64,000 nucleotides of DNA from Streptomyces profundus (GTDB taxonomy: Bacteria > Actinomycetota > Actinomycetes > Streptomycetales > Streptomycetaceae): positions 3,594,501-3,658,500 of the forward strand of contig NZ_CP082362.1 in NCBI RefSeq assembly GCF_020740535.1, in the 5' to 3' direction. Below are positions 1 to 8,939 of the stretch, in pieces (positions within the stretch are counted from its first letter, which is position 1; each line of letters begins with the position of its first letter). The notes beneath the pieces were generated by a model. It saw only the letters and a program-made list of their open reading frames with translations. It did no database searches and had not been told where the DNA came from. A program made the translations under genes and the position numbers.

Positions 1-1030
1 CGAGGGCGGTCCACAACTTGCCCGCCCGCTCGACGCGGATCACGCCATCCGGGCGTTTGGGAGCGTCGCCGTGCGGCAGCGACACCTCGGTGAAGGTCTC
101 CATGCGGCCGGCTGGAGCGCCGAAGGCGGCGGTCAGGCGACGGCCGAACTCCGGCACCTGGGCCATCACGGACAGCAGGACGGAGGTGGCACGGGCCTCA
201 CGCTCGCGGTCGTTCTTGAGCGAGGGGACGGGGAAGAGCCTGGCCTGTTTCCAGGAATCGTGCTCCGCGAGCGACTTCTTGGCGACCTTGGGCAGGGTCA
301 CCTTCTTCCTCGCGGTACGGGGGCGCCGGGCCGGGCCAGGGACCGTCGCCACTACGACCGGCTCGGGGACCGGCGGCGGGGCCGGCACCGCGTCGACGAG
401 CGGCCCCTCGGGCTCCCGGACTTCGGCCTCGGACTCCGCGGTGTCGGACTCCGCGGCATCGGACTCCGTGGTGTCGTCCTCCCCCTCGTCATCGATGTCG
501 ATACCGAAGTCCGTCGCCAGACCGGCGAGTCCGCTTTCGTAGCCTTGGCCGATGGCCCGGAACCGCCATTCCCCGGCGCGCCGGTATAGCTCGCCGAAGA
601 CGAACGCGCTCTCGGTCCCCGCGTCGTCGATGCTGAACCCGAGCAGTTCCTCTCCGGCCGTGTCGGAGAGGGTCAGGCGCAGATCGTGCAAGTCACCGAA
701 CCTGGCGCCGCCGTACCTGCTGGCCGCGATCGCCACCCGTTCGACGTCCCGAGGTATGGCCGAGAGGTCGAGGCTGATCCGGTCCTCGCTCCCGTCGGCG
801 GCCGGGGTCTTGCCGAGGAGCTGGACACTGCCGTCCGGTGCGTCGGGGTTGTTGTAGAAGAAGAAGTCGCCGTCACCGCGCACCTTGCCGGATGCGTTCA
901 GCAGGAGAACGGAGACGTCCGCGTCACCGTCACCGGAGTCGCTGCTCCAGGTCAGGCGGACGAGTAAACCCCCGGCGGTCTCGCTCAGGTCTCTCAGAGC
1001 GATGTTCGCGCCTTTGATCATTTCGCGCAT
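1..1030 (-). CDS. TerD-family stress protein with C-terminal extension (3' end outside window)
   Basis: The minus strand is open from ATG at 1030 to the window edge, so the C-terminus is missing. Residues 1-190 form a TerD domain: calcium-binding-type acidic positions (SGDGDADVSVLLL), the FFFYNNPDAPDGSV segment and FVFGELYRRAGEWRFRAIGQGY are typical. TerD proteins belong to tellurite/stress-response systems. An acidic Ser/Glu linker and a Pro/Val-rich linker follow. A second domain then reads through KRPDGVIRVERAGKLWTAL to the edge; I infer from this arrangement that it may be a PD-(D/E)XK nuclease-like fold, but the decisive residues lie outside. An alternative start is ATG at 1021. The gene is separated from the RNA genes by about 275 bp. 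Confidence 0.8.
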   Translation of the reverse strand, partial: MREMIKGANIALRDLSETAGGLLVRLTWSSDSGDGDADVSVLLLNASGKVRGDGDFFFYNNPDAPDGSVQLLGKTPAADGSEDRISLDLSAIPRDVERVAIAASRYGGARFGDLHDLRLTLSDTAGEELLGFSIDDAGTESAFVFGELYRRAGEWRFRAIGQGYESGLAGLATDFGIDIDDEGEDDTTESDAAESDTAESEAEVREPEGPLVDAVPAPPPVPEPVVVATVPGPARRPRTARKKVTLPKVAKKSLAEHDSWKQARLFPVPSLKNDREREARATSVLLSVMAQVPEFGRRLTAAFGAPAGRMETFTEVSLPHGDAPKRPDGVIRVERAGKLWTAL

Positions 1031-1248
1031 ACGACCCCCCAGGCTGCTGCGGCGTTACCCACGCCCTCACGTTGTGTCGAGGCACCATAACGCCGAATGA
1101 CCGTGCCCGGCACAGAAATCGACACACGGCGGACTCGGGGCATCGAGCCACGCGCGGCGTTCACCGTCTGGGACGAACTCCCTCCGGGGGAACCCCGGCC
1201 GCACCCGCCGTGGACACGATCCAGGACAACGGGGCGCCGGACCAACGA

Positions 1249-1284
1249 CGAAGCCCCCGGCCGCTCGCGCGGTCGGGGGCTTCG
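1249..1284 (-). terminator. Hairpin terminator of tRNA-Ser
   Basis: An 11-bp perfect stem (CGAAGCCCCCG pairing with CGGGGGCTTCG), extended by further G-C pairs around a TCGC loop, lies just beyond the 3' end of the minus-strand tRNA-Ser. The remaining sequence between it and the TerD-like gene shows no coding frame I can support. Confidence 0.75.
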
Positions 1285-1305
1285 CTCAGCCCGGTGAGAG
1301 CTGGG

Positions 1306-1390
1306 CGGAGGATACGAGATTCGAACTCGTGAGGGTGTGAACCCAACACGCTTTCCAAGCGTGCGCCCTAGGCCACTAGGCGAATCCTCC
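1306..1390 (-). tRNA. tRNA-Ser (GGA anticodon)
   Basis: The 85-nt minus-strand sequence folds as a class II tRNA with a long variable arm. The acceptor stem is GGAGGAT/ATCCTCC with discriminator G. The anticodon stem CACGC/GCGTG encloses loop TTGGAAA (anticodon GGA), and the T-arm has GTTCGAATC. No CCA is encoded. A diverged 3' half of a closely related tRNA-Ser occurs at 26,420. Confidence 0.95.
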
Positions 1391-1477
1391 GCCGGACACG
1401 ATACAAGACTTGGGTGAGTGGTCGCGAACCGCGTGCGGGGGTGGGGGTGGGGGGTGGCATCCGGTAGGGTTGGCGTC

Positions 1478-1566
1478 AGCCCCTCACGTGGCGCTATCTC
1501 ACTGAACTCCCCCAGGGCCGGAAGGCAGCAAGGGTAGGTGGGCTCTGGTGGGTGCGTGAGGGGCCC
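1478..1566 (+). ncRNA. ffs: Signal recognition particle RNA, small bacterial (4.5S-type)
   Basis: The apical loop carries the diagnostic SRP segment GGGCCGGAAGGCAGCAAGGG at about 1514-1533. The ends pair through GCCCCTCACG (1479-1488) and CGTGAGGGGC (1555-1564), giving a single hairpin of about 90 nt. It binds Ffh for cotranslational targeting. It ends about 35 bp before the dnaX start. Confidence 0.95.
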
Positions 1567-1600
1567 TTGTGTGTCAGTGGGGGCCTATATCGTCGTTGTT

Positions 1601-3739
1601 GTGTCCTCCCTCGCGCTGTACCGCCGCTACCGACCCGAGACCTTCGCCGAGGTCATCGGGCAGGAGCATGTCACCGACCCCCTGCAGCAGGCGCTGCGGA
1701 ACAACCGGGTCAACCACGCGTATCTGTTCAGTGGCCCGCGAGGCTGCGGTAAGACCACCAGCGCGCGGATCCTCGCCCGGTGTCTCAACTGCGAGCAGGG
1801 CCCCACGCCCACCCCCTGCGGGGTGTGCCAGTCCTGCCAGGATCTGGCGCGGAACGGTCCGGGCTCGATCGATGTGATCGAGATCGACGCCGCCTCGCAC
1901 GGTGGTGTCGATGACGCGCGGGACCTGCGGGAGAAGGCGTTCTTCGGCCCGGCAGGCAGCCGTTACAAGATCTACATCATCGACGAGGCGCACATGGTCA
2001 CCTCGGCGGGCTTCAACGCCCTGCTGAAGGTGGTCGAGGAGCCGCCCGAGCACCTCAAGTTCATCTTCGCGACCACGGAGCCGGAGAAGGTCATCGGCAC
2101 CATCCGGTCGCGCACCCACCACTACCCCTTCCGGCTGGTCCCTCCCGGCACCTTGCGCGAGTACCTCGCCGAGGTCTGCGCCAGCGAGGAGATCCCGGTC
2201 GAGGAGACGGTGTTGCCGCTGGTGGTGCGGGCCGGCGCGGGTTCGGTGCGGGACTCCATGTCCGTGATGGACCAGCTGCTCGCCGGCGCGGACGCCGCCG
2301 GCGTCACCTACGAGATGGCCACCGCCCTCCTCGGCTACACGGACAGCGCCCTGTTGGACGGCGTGGTGGACGCCATCGCCGCCGGCGACGGTGCCGCCGC
2401 CTTCGGCGTGGTGGATCGGGTGATCGAGGGCGGTCACGATCCGCGCCGCTTCGTGATGGACCTGTTGGAGCGGCTCCGCGACCTGTTGATTCTCGCCGCG
2501 GTACCGGACGCGGCGGACAAGGGCCTGATCGACGCCCCCGTCGACGTGCTGGATCGGATGCGTGGGCAGGCGCAGGGCATGGGCGCCGCCGAGCTGAGCC
2601 GAGCCGCCGATCTGGTCAACACGGGGTTGACGGAGATGCGGGGGGCCACCTCGCCCCGGTTGCAGCTTGAGTTGATCTGCGCGCGGGTGCTGCTGCCCGC
2701 CGCCTACGGCGACGAACGCTCCCTCCAGAGCCGGTTGGACAGGTTGGAACGGGGCGTGTCGCTGGCCGCCCAAGCCGCGCCGCAGCCCGCCCAAGCGCCG
2801 CCGCCCGCCGCCCAGCCCCCGGCAGCACAGCAGCCACCCCCCGCCGCCCAAGCACCCCCCGCCCAGCCGCCGCCCGCCCAAGCCCCGCCGCCCGCCCAAG
2901 CCCCGCAGCCCACCCAGGCCGCGCCGCCGGCCGCGCCGGCCCCCGCCCCCGGCGCGTGGCCGAGCGGCGGGGGCGGCGGGGCCCGCCCCGGGGCCTGGCC
3001 CGGCGCCGCCGCGCCTGCCGCCCAAGCCGCGCCGGCCGCCCAAGCAGCCCAGGCCGCGCCGCCGGCGCAGCAGCCCCCCCCGGCGCCCCAGCGGCCCGCG
3101 CCCCAGCAGCCCGCCGGCGGCACCGGCGATCCCGCCCAGGTGCGGCAGCTCTGGCCGGACATCCTGGAGGCGGTGAAGGGCCGCCGCCGCTACAGCTGGA
3201 TCCTGCTGAGCCAGAACGCCGAGGTCGCCGGCTTCGACAGCGCCACCAGCACGCTGCGGCTCTCCTTCGCCTCCCCGGGGGCCAAGGACAACTTCGTGAA
3301 CAGCGGCAGCGAGGACGTGCTGCGCCAGGCGCTCAACGACCGCATGGGCGTGTCCTGGCGCATCGAGGCGGTGGTCGACCAGGGCGGCGGAGGCGGTGGC
3401 GGCCTGCGTCCCGGCCCCCCGGGCCCGGTGGCCCCGCCGGCGCCCGCGGCGCCCCAGCCGTCCCCCCGTCCCGCCGCGCCACCGCCCGCCGCCCAGTCGG
3501 CGCCGGCGCCCGGGCAGCGCCCGGGCGGCCCCGAGCAGTCCCGGCCGGCGGCTCCGCCCGAGAGCCCGGCGCCCCCCCCGGTCGCCGAGGCGCCGAGCCC
3601 GCCGCGCCCCCGGGTGGCCGCCGAGGACGACATGCCGGGCGAGGATGACGCCGATCTCGACGACACCGCGCTCAGTGGTTATGAGTTGATCGTCCGGGAG
3701 CTGGGAGCGACGGTTCTTGAGGAGATTCACCACGAGTGA
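1601..3739 (+). CDS. dnaX: DNA polymerase III subunit gamma/tau
   Basis: This is the AAA+ clamp-loader subunit of the replisome. From GTG 1601 the protein (712 aa) begins with the family N-terminus LALYRRYRPETFAEVIGQE. Walker A is GPRGCGKT at about 45-52, the zinc-binding cysteines lie at about 61-79 (CLNC, CGVCQSC), and Walker B is IIDEAH at about 129. Residues about 395-520 and 620-690 are extremely Pro/Ala/Gln-rich linkers, longer than in most homologues but usual for actinomycetes. A frame-compatible upstream start would run into the SRP RNA, so 1601 is chosen. No frameshift-dependent gamma product is obvious. Confidence 0.95.
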   Translation: MSSLALYRRYRPETFAEVIGQEHVTDPLQQALRNNRVNHAYLFSGPRGCGKTTSARILARCLNCEQGPTPTPCGVCQSCQDLARNGPGSIDVIEIDAASHGGVDDARDLREKAFFGPAGSRYKIYIIDEAHMVTSAGFNALLKVVEEPPEHLKFIFATTEPEKVIGTIRSRTHHYPFRLVPPGTLREYLAEVCASEEIPVEETVLPLVVRAGAGSVRDSMSVMDQLLAGADAAGVTYEMATALLGYTDSALLDGVVDAIAAGDGAAAFGVVDRVIEGGHDPRRFVMDLLERLRDLLILAAVPDAADKGLIDAPVDVLDRMRGQAQGMGAAELSRAADLVNTGLTEMRGATSPRLQLELICARVLLPAAYGDERSLQSRLDRLERGVSLAAQAAPQPAQAPPPAAQPPAAQQPPPAAQAPPAQPPPAQAPPPAQAPQPTQAAPPAAPAPAPGAWPSGGGGGARPGAWPGAAAPAAQAAPAAQAAQAAPPAQQPPPAPQRPAPQQPAGGTGDPAQVRQLWPDILEAVKGRRRYSWILLSQNAEVAGFDSATSTLRLSFASPGAKDNFVNSGSEDVLRQALNDRMGVSWRIEAVVDQGGGGGGGLRPGPPGPVAPPAPAAPQPSPRPAAPPPAAQSAPAPGQRPGGPEQSRPAAPPESPAPPPVAEAPSPPRPRVAAEDDMPGEDDADLDDTALSGYELIVRELGATVLEEIHHE

Positions 3740-3808
3740 GACCCGGAGGGCGGGAGCCCGTACGCTCAGGGGTACGGAATTGTTGTCGATAGCCCAGGAG
3801 TGAAGCCC

Positions 3809-4156
3809 GTGTTCCCTGGTGGCGGTGGGGTCGATATGCAGCAGTTGTTGCAGCAGGCCCAGAAGATGCAGCAGGACCTCGCCACGGCACAGCAGGAGCT
3901 GGCCGAGACCCCGGTCGAGGGGAGTGCGGGTGGTGGCCTGGTCAAGGCCACGGTCACCGGCTCCGGCGAGTTGACCGCCCTGGAGATCTCGCCCGCCGCG
4001 GTGGATCCGGAGGACACGGAGACGCTGGCGGATCTGGTGATCGCCGCGGTGCGGGACGCCAACAACGCCGCTTCGGAGCTGGCCAAGGCCAAGTTGGGCC
4101 CGCTCGCCCAGGGGCTCGGCGGCGCCGGCGGCGGCATCCCCGGCCTCCCCCTCTGA
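3809..4156 (+). CDS. YbaB/EbfC-family nucleoid-associated protein
   Basis: A small (115 aa) DNA-binding protein usually encoded between dnaX and recR, as here. The N-terminus [15 protein letters not shown] and the [15 protein letters not shown] strand region are hallmarks. GTG 3809 is preferred to GTG 3800 because AGGAG at 3796-3800 sits 8 nt upstream of 3809 and would overlap 3800. The C-terminus is Gly-rich ([14 protein letters not shown]). It is thought to bind DNA as a dimer and help organise the nucleoid or recombination. Confidence 0.92.
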   Translation: MFPGGGGVDMQQLLQQAQKMQQDLATAQQELAETPVEGSAGGGLVKATVTGSGELTALEISPAAVDPEDTETLADLVIAAVRDANNAASELAKAKLGPLAQGLGGAGGGIPGLPL

Positions 4157-4207
4157 CATGGCCGACAGCGGTGGATCGGGCAACGGGAGAAGGGGAAGAG
4201 GCATCCC

Positions 4208-4807
4208 GTGTACGAGGGCGTAGTCCAGGAACTCATCGATGAGCTGGGCCGGCTGCCGGGCGTGGGCCCGAAGAGCGCCCAGCGGATCGCCTTCCACATC
4301 CTCCAGTCCGAGCCGGCCGACGTGCGCCGGCTCGCGCATGCCCTGACCGAGGTCAAGGAGCGCGTGCGGTTCTGCGCGATGTGCGGCAACGTCGCGCAGG
4401 AGGAGCACTGCCGGGTCTGCGCCGATCCCCGTCGCGACCTCTCGGTGATCTGCGTGGTCGAGGAGCCCAAGGACGTGGTGGCCATCGAGCGCACCCGCGA
4501 GTTCCGTGGCCGCTACCACGTGCTGGGCGGGGCGATCAGCCCGATCGACGGGGTCGGCCCCGACGACCTGCGGATCCGGGAGTTGCTGGCCCGGCTGGCC
4601 GACGGCTCGATCGTGGAGCTGATCCTGGCCACCGATCCCAACCTTGAGGGCGAGGCCACCGCCACCTACCTGGCGCGCATGGTAAGCCCCATGGGCCTTC
4701 GGGTCACCCGGCTAGCCAGCGGGCTGCCCGTGGGGGGAGACTTGGAGTATGCCGACGAGGTCACCTTGGGCCGCGCCTTCGAGGGTAGGCGCCTGCTCGA
4801 TGTGTAA
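4208..4807 (+). CDS. recR: Recombination mediator protein RecR
   Basis: The 199-aa protein matches RecR along its whole length. It has the helix-hairpin-helix [19 protein letters not shown] (about 13-31), a four-Cys zinc motif ([16 protein letters not shown], about 58-73) and a TOPRIM domain with [13 protein letters not shown] and [14 protein letters not shown]. RecR works with RecF/RecO to load RecA at single-strand gaps. GTG start. It follows the YbaB gene by 51 bp, with a purine-rich GGGAGAAGGGGAAGAGG upstream, and is probably cotranscribed with dnaX-ybaB. Confidence 0.96.
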   Translation: MYEGVVQELIDELGRLPGVGPKSAQRIAFHILQSEPADVRRLAHALTEVKERVRFCAMCGNVAQEEHCRVCADPRRDLSVICVVEEPKDVVAIERTREFRGRYHVLGGAISPIDGVGPDDLRIRELLARLADGSIVELILATDPNLEGEATATYLARMVSPMGLRVTRLASGLPVGGDLEYADEVTLGRAFEGRRLLDV

Positions 4808-4930
4808 CGCGATGGGCGCCATGGGCGCGACGAACGTGACAGCGGCGCCCGCGGCGCGGGCGATGGGGACGGCCGCTCTCCTGGACGCGGGGCGCGCAGA
4901 CGTAGGGACCGTTGGGGAGGCGACCGGCTG

Positions 4931-5668
4931 ATGTCCGACGCGACGAGCGGAACCGGGATCGATCAGACGCCGATGGACCAGATCGAGCAGGCCGGTCGGC
5001 TGGACCGCGGGGAGGGAGCGCCGGCGATGGCCGTGGGGCCCGACAGCTTCTCGGTGCAGATCTGCGACCACGTCGAGAGCTTCGTGGTCGCGGTCACCGA
5101 GGTCGCCCGAGGGGACGATCCGGACAGCGCGGTGCCGTATCTGCTGTTGCAGGTCTCGCAACTCCTGCTCGCCGGCGGTCGGTTGGGCGCCCACGAGGAC
5201 ATCGTTCCGGATGAGCGCTACGAGCCGGACACGGGCCCCGAGCCGGATATGGACGAGTTGCGCGAGCGGTTGGCGGCGCTGTTGACGCCCGTTGACGTGT
5301 ACTCCGAGGTCTTCGACCCCTATGTGCCGCACAGCAAGCCGGTCGCGGCGCGGATATCCGATGATCTGGCGAACATCATCAGCGATCTGCGGCATGGCAT
5401 GGCGCACTACCGCGAGGGCCGGGTCAGCGAGGCGCTCTGGTGGTGGCAGTTCTCCTATCTGACGAACTGGGGGCCCACGGCCAGCGCGACGCTCCGCGCG
5501 TTGCAGTCCCTGGTGGCGCACGTTCGACTGAACACTCCGTTGGCCGAGTTGAACGGTCTGGACACGGACAGCGCGGCCGAGGACGGTGACCTGGAGCGCC
5601 AGGCGGGCCGGGTGATGGCCGCCGAGATCGGCGCCCCGCTCGGTCTCAACACGGCCGACCGGGGTTGA
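4931..5668 (+). CDS. DUF5063-family conserved actinobacterial protein
   Basis: The 245-aa soluble protein resembles the DUF5063 family, which commonly follows recR in Streptomyces; the function is unknown. Visible features are FSVQICDHVESFVVAVTEVA, a central VDVYSEVFDPYVPHS, and the Trp-rich EALWWWQFSYLTNWGPTAS. No signal peptide or membrane segment. ATG 4931 follows 123 bp of non-coding sequence after recR. The paralogue-like arrangement with recR suggests shared transcription, not function. Confidence 0.75.
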   Translation: MSDATSGTGIDQTPMDQIEQAGRLDRGEGAPAMAVGPDSFSVQICDHVESFVVAVTEVARGDDPDSAVPYLLLQVSQLLLAGGRLGAHEDIVPDERYEPDTGPEPDMDELRERLAALLTPVDVYSEVFDPYVPHSKPVAARISDDLANIISDLRHGMAHYREGRVSEALWWWQFSYLTNWGPTASATLRALQSLVAHVRLNTPLAELNGLDTDSAAEDGDLERQAGRVMAAEIGAPLGLNTADRG

Positions 5669-5727
5669 CGAGCGTCCTGGACCGCCGTGTGCCCCGGTGA
5701 GTGGCCGCTGTGCGCCCCGGTGAGTGG

Positions 5728-7869
5728 TCAGGGGCCGATGCGGAGGAGCAGCAGCGCGATGTCGTCGTTTCTGGTCTCCGCGTGGTCGGTGCCGTGCAGC
5801 AGCCGGTCGGCGAGGGCGTCCAGCCGCTGGTCCTCGGCGCCGAGCAGTTGATCGGCCATCCGGAGGGCTGATTCCTCCAGGTCCTCGCCCGGCGTCTCTA
5901 TCAGCCCGTCGGTGTACATCACCAGCACCGATCCCGGCGGCAGCGGGATCTCGACCTCCGGGTACTCGGCGGCCGGGTCGATGCCGAGCAGCAGCCCCGG
6001 AGGCACCGACAGCAGGCCGATGCGGCCGTCCGGGTGGCGCAGCACGGGCGGTGGGTGTCCGGCGCTGGCCAGCCGAAGGCGGTGCGTGGCGCGGTCGTAT
6101 TGGGCGTAGAGGCAGCTGGTGAAGAGGCCGGGGTCGAGGTCGGTGAGCAGGCGGTTGGTCCGGCTGAGCACCTCCCCCGGGGAGACGCCGGCGGTCGCGT
6201 GGACGGCCGTTCTGACCTGGCCCATCAGGGCGGCGGCCGTCACGTTGTGGCCCTGGACGTCGCCGATGGCCAGCGCGGTGCTGTGCTCGTCGAGCGGGAT
6301 CACGTCGTAGAAGTCGCCGCCGATCTCGATGCCCTCGGTGGCCGGCAGATACCGGGCGGCGACGGTGAGCCCGGGGAGTTCGGGCAGGCGGTGCGGGAGG
6401 AGCCCGGCCTGGAGGCTGAGGACCAGCTCGTGCTTGGCGTCATAGAGCCTGGCCCGGTCGAGCGCCTGGGAGATCAAGCTGGACAGCGAGGTCAGCATCG
6501 CTCGTTCCTCGGCCGAGAAGGAATGCTCCCGGTCGTAGGCCAGTACGAAACAACCAACAGATCGGCCAGAAGTGATCAGTGGCAGAAAGCCGAAGGCGTG
6601 CAGATCGGGCGAGGGGCGCAGGTGCGGGTGGTCGTGGAGCATCGCCTCGGTCGAGGCGTAGAACGCCGGCGCGCGGTTGACGAGGGCGTGACCCGCTGGC
6701 GAGGGCGGCGGGTACAGCGGCTGGTTGTCGTAGCGTTCGATGGCCTCGGGGGCGAAGCCCCGATAGCCGACGGACCGCAGACGACCGCCTTCGGCGACGA
6801 AGAGAATGAGCGCTTGCGCGCCGAACGAGGGAAGTATCTGGTCGGCGACCGTTTCCACCACGTCCCTGACGCCCACCGCCTGGGTGAGCGAAGCGGCGAG
6901 TTGAACCAGCTGGTAGAGGGCGCCGCCCTCGGCGGGTGACGTGGGAAGCCGGCCGCCCTCCCGCTCCTGGGCCTGGGTGTCGGGCTCCGGCTCGGCGGTC
7001 TCGCTGATCCGGATGGCCATGCCGCGTGGCCCCGGATAGACCAGAAATGAGATCCACTGATCAGGTGACCTCTGCGCGGTGAGCGAAACCGGCTCTCGAC
7101 TGAAGATCGCCGTTCGGTACCGATCGGCGACGATCGGATCGCGCAGCCAGGGCAGGGCTCGGTGCGGCCTTCCGCCCACCAGTTCGTCGACCGTGGTGCC
7201 GAGCAGTTCGGCCGCGCGTTCGTTGGCGTGGGTCACCACACCCGCCAGGTCGACGGCGCACCAGCCGTCGGACAGGGTGTCGACCAGGTCGACGGCGGCC
7301 AGCGCCTCGTCATGGCCTGGGGTGCGTGCCCGGGGGCGGATCAGCACCCGGGGCTCGGCGCCGGGCAGGAGCGGCGCCCCGGTGCCGTCCGCCATCCGGA
7401 TGACGTCCGCCGTCCGTCGGCAGAGCCGGTGGAGTGCGGCCTTCTCGCCCTCGGTGGGCGAGGGCGGGTGGGACGCGGGCCAGAGCAGGGAGACCGCGCC
7501 TCGGCAGCGGGGCGCGCCCCCGGACTCGTCCATGACGGGCGCGGAGCCCATCGCGAAGGCGTAGGGCATGGCCATCGCCGCCTGGCGGTCGTCGCCCGCG
7601 ACCTCTCCGCGTCCCTGCACGTCCTGCCAGACCAGCCGTCGCTCCCTGACCGCCTCGGCCACCGGCTGGCGGGCGTCCAGCCTGACCCGCAGCCACGGCC
7701 AGGCCAGCTCGGGGGGAACGCCGCAGATCATCGCCAGCCGCAGGGTGTCGGAGCCGGGCCGCAGCAGATACACCTTGCCCCCGTAGGCGCCGGTCTCCGC
7801 CAGGGCGTCGAGCAGCGGCGGGCCGAGCGAGGAGAGCCCTGAACCATGCCGAGAAACACCCACGATCAA
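5728..7869 (-). CDS. PP2C (SpoIIE-type) phosphatase with GAF and PAS sensor domains
   Basis: A 713-aa soluble signalling protein. Residues 1-160 look GAF-like, about 190-290 is a PAS domain (DGWCAVDLAGVVTHANERAAELLG), and about 330-470 is a GAF domain. The C-terminus is a PPM/SpoIIE phosphatase with metal-binding Asp in EIGGDFYDV, AIGDVQGHN and MYTDGLIE. In Streptomyces such proteins typically dephosphorylate anti-anti-sigma (STAS) proteins in partner-switching cascades; no partner gene is adjacent. TTG at 7869 or GTG at 7863 can start it. It converges on the DUF5063 gene. Confidence 0.88.
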   Translation of the reverse strand: MIVGVSRHGSGLSSLGPPLLDALAETGAYGGKVYLLRPGSDTLRLAMICGVPPELAWPWLRVRLDARQPVAEAVRERRLVWQDVQGRGEVAGDDRQAAMAMPYAFAMGSAPVMDESGGAPRCRGAVSLLWPASHPPSPTEGEKAALHRLCRRTADVIRMADGTGAPLLPGAEPRVLIRPRARTPGHDEALAAVDLVDTLSDGWCAVDLAGVVTHANERAAELLGTTVDELVGGRPHRALPWLRDPIVADRYRTAIFSREPVSLTAQRSPDQWISFLVYPGPRGMAIRISETAEPEPDTQAQEREGGRLPTSPAEGGALYQLVQLAASLTQAVGVRDVVETVADQILPSFGAQALILFVAEGGRLRSVGYRGFAPEAIERYDNQPLYPPPSPAGHALVNRAPAFYASTEAMLHDHPHLRPSPDLHAFGFLPLITSGRSVGCFVLAYDREHSFSAEERAMLTSLSSLISQALDRARLYDAKHELVLSLQAGLLPHRLPELPGLTVAARYLPATEGIEIGGDFYDVIPLDEHSTALAIGDVQGHNVTAAALMGQVRTAVHATAGVSPGEVLSRTNRLLTDLDPGLFTSCLYAQYDRATHRLRLASAGHPPPVLRHPDGRIGLLSVPPGLLLGIDPAAEYPEVEIPLPPGSVLVMYTDGLIETPGEDLEESALRMADQLLGAEDQRLDALADRLLHGTDHAETRNDDIALLLLRIGP

Positions 7870-7941
7870 ACGATATGCCCGGATGCGTCCCCTGCCCAGA
7901 CGGGCGGCGGAAAGGGGGGCGGGGCCCCGCCCCCGCCGCGC

Positions 7942-8700
7942 TCAGTCCAGCCCCTCCGTGCGGCCGATGAAGCCCGGGTCGGCGTTCGTCAGTTGCCGGG
8001 CGTACCGGTGGTGGAGCCCCAGCAGCTCGGCCATGGGGACGGGCCGCCGCGCGGTGGAGGCCAGGTCCCGCTGGGCTTCGAGCGACCAGAGCGGTGGCAC
8101 CAGCGAGACCCCGTCGGTCGCCGTCTCCAGGGCGCCGGTGTCGGCGCGCCAGCCCGGCCAGCGCAGCCTCTGGTAGAAGTCGGTCGTCCCGCCGGAGAGC
8201 ACCCAGTCGAGCCAGCCCGCGTACGGGAGCTCCAGCGCCTGCCAGCGCAGGGTGTCGGGGGCGAAGTAGATCACCTCGCCCGGCCCTCCGGGGCGGCCGG
8301 TCGCGGCCGGGTCGCTCTCGTGGTCGCCGTTGACGGCGAAGGTCCCGCCGAGCACGTCCTGTGCCACGACCAGCCCGGGGCTCGGGCGCCAGTCAGGGGC
8401 GAAGTGCTCGGGGAACGCGTTCACCTCGGCGAGTCCCGGCATCCCGCCGGGGTTGCGCGGGGTGGCGCTGCCGAAGACCCGCAGCCAGCCGTCGTCCACC
8501 AGCAGGCCGCCGCAGTGCAGGGCGAAGGCGCCCAGGTAGGAGCGGGCGGTCACCTGGAGTTGCAGCAGGGTGGCCCGGCCGAGCGCGGGATCCGCCGGGA
8601 CGATCTCCACCGGGAGGGGGGCCGAGGACACCTTGCTGACGAGTTCGGGCCAGGCCGGCTCGGACACTTCGGTCAGTTCTTCCAGGCCACGCGCTTCCAT
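7942..8700 (-). CDS. DUF2625-family protein
   Basis: The 252-aa protein matches the DUF2625 pattern: [19 protein letters not shown] at the N-terminus, [34 protein letters not shown], and a central region ending [18 protein letters not shown]. No enzymatic motif is recognisable and the function is unknown. ATG 8700 is preferred to an upstream start at 8766 because the extra 22 residues are Arg/His-rich and unlike the family. It lies 72 bp from the phosphatase on the same strand and may be cotranscribed with it. Confidence 0.72.
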   Translation of the reverse strand: MEARGLEELTEVSEPAWPELVSKVSSAPLPVEIVPADPALGRATLLQLQVTARSYLGAFALHCGGLLVDDGWLRVFGSATPRNPGGMPGLAEVNAFPEHFAPDWRPSPGLVVAQDVLGGTFAVNGDHESDPAATGRPGGPGEVIYFAPDTLRWQALELPYAGWLDWVLSGGTTDFYQRLRWPGWRADTGALETATDGVSLVPPLWSLEAQRDLASTARRPVPMAELLGLHHRYARQLTNADPGFIGRTEGLD

Positions 8701-8939
8701 ATCTGTGCCTTGTCTGTGCCGTGAACGCCTTGGACCGACCACACCATCGTGATCGATTTCCGCCATCTACTGCCGATGTGAGGTCGATTACGTTTCGTGC
8801 TTGTTTCGGTGTGTTCCCCCGTCCAGCGGGCAGGGGTCGTCGCTGGACGGGCGGGGTCTTCGCTTCGCTCGGTAGTATTCAGCCGGCCGCAGTCCCCACA
8901 GTGACTGCGGAGAGTGACTTACACGAGGAGCGAGCACAC

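Noticed and set aside
2760..3120. CGCCCGCCCAAGC-type repeats inside dnaX as a possible repeat element
   Set aside because: They encode the Pro/Ala/Gln linker of DnaX in frame and have no inverted structure or mobility signs.
1574..4519. Very long minus-strand open frame opposite dnaX, YbaB and recR
   Set aside because: It is low-complexity, Arg/Gly/Leu-rich and mirrors the GC-biased third positions of three well-supported plus-strand genes; no domain is visible.
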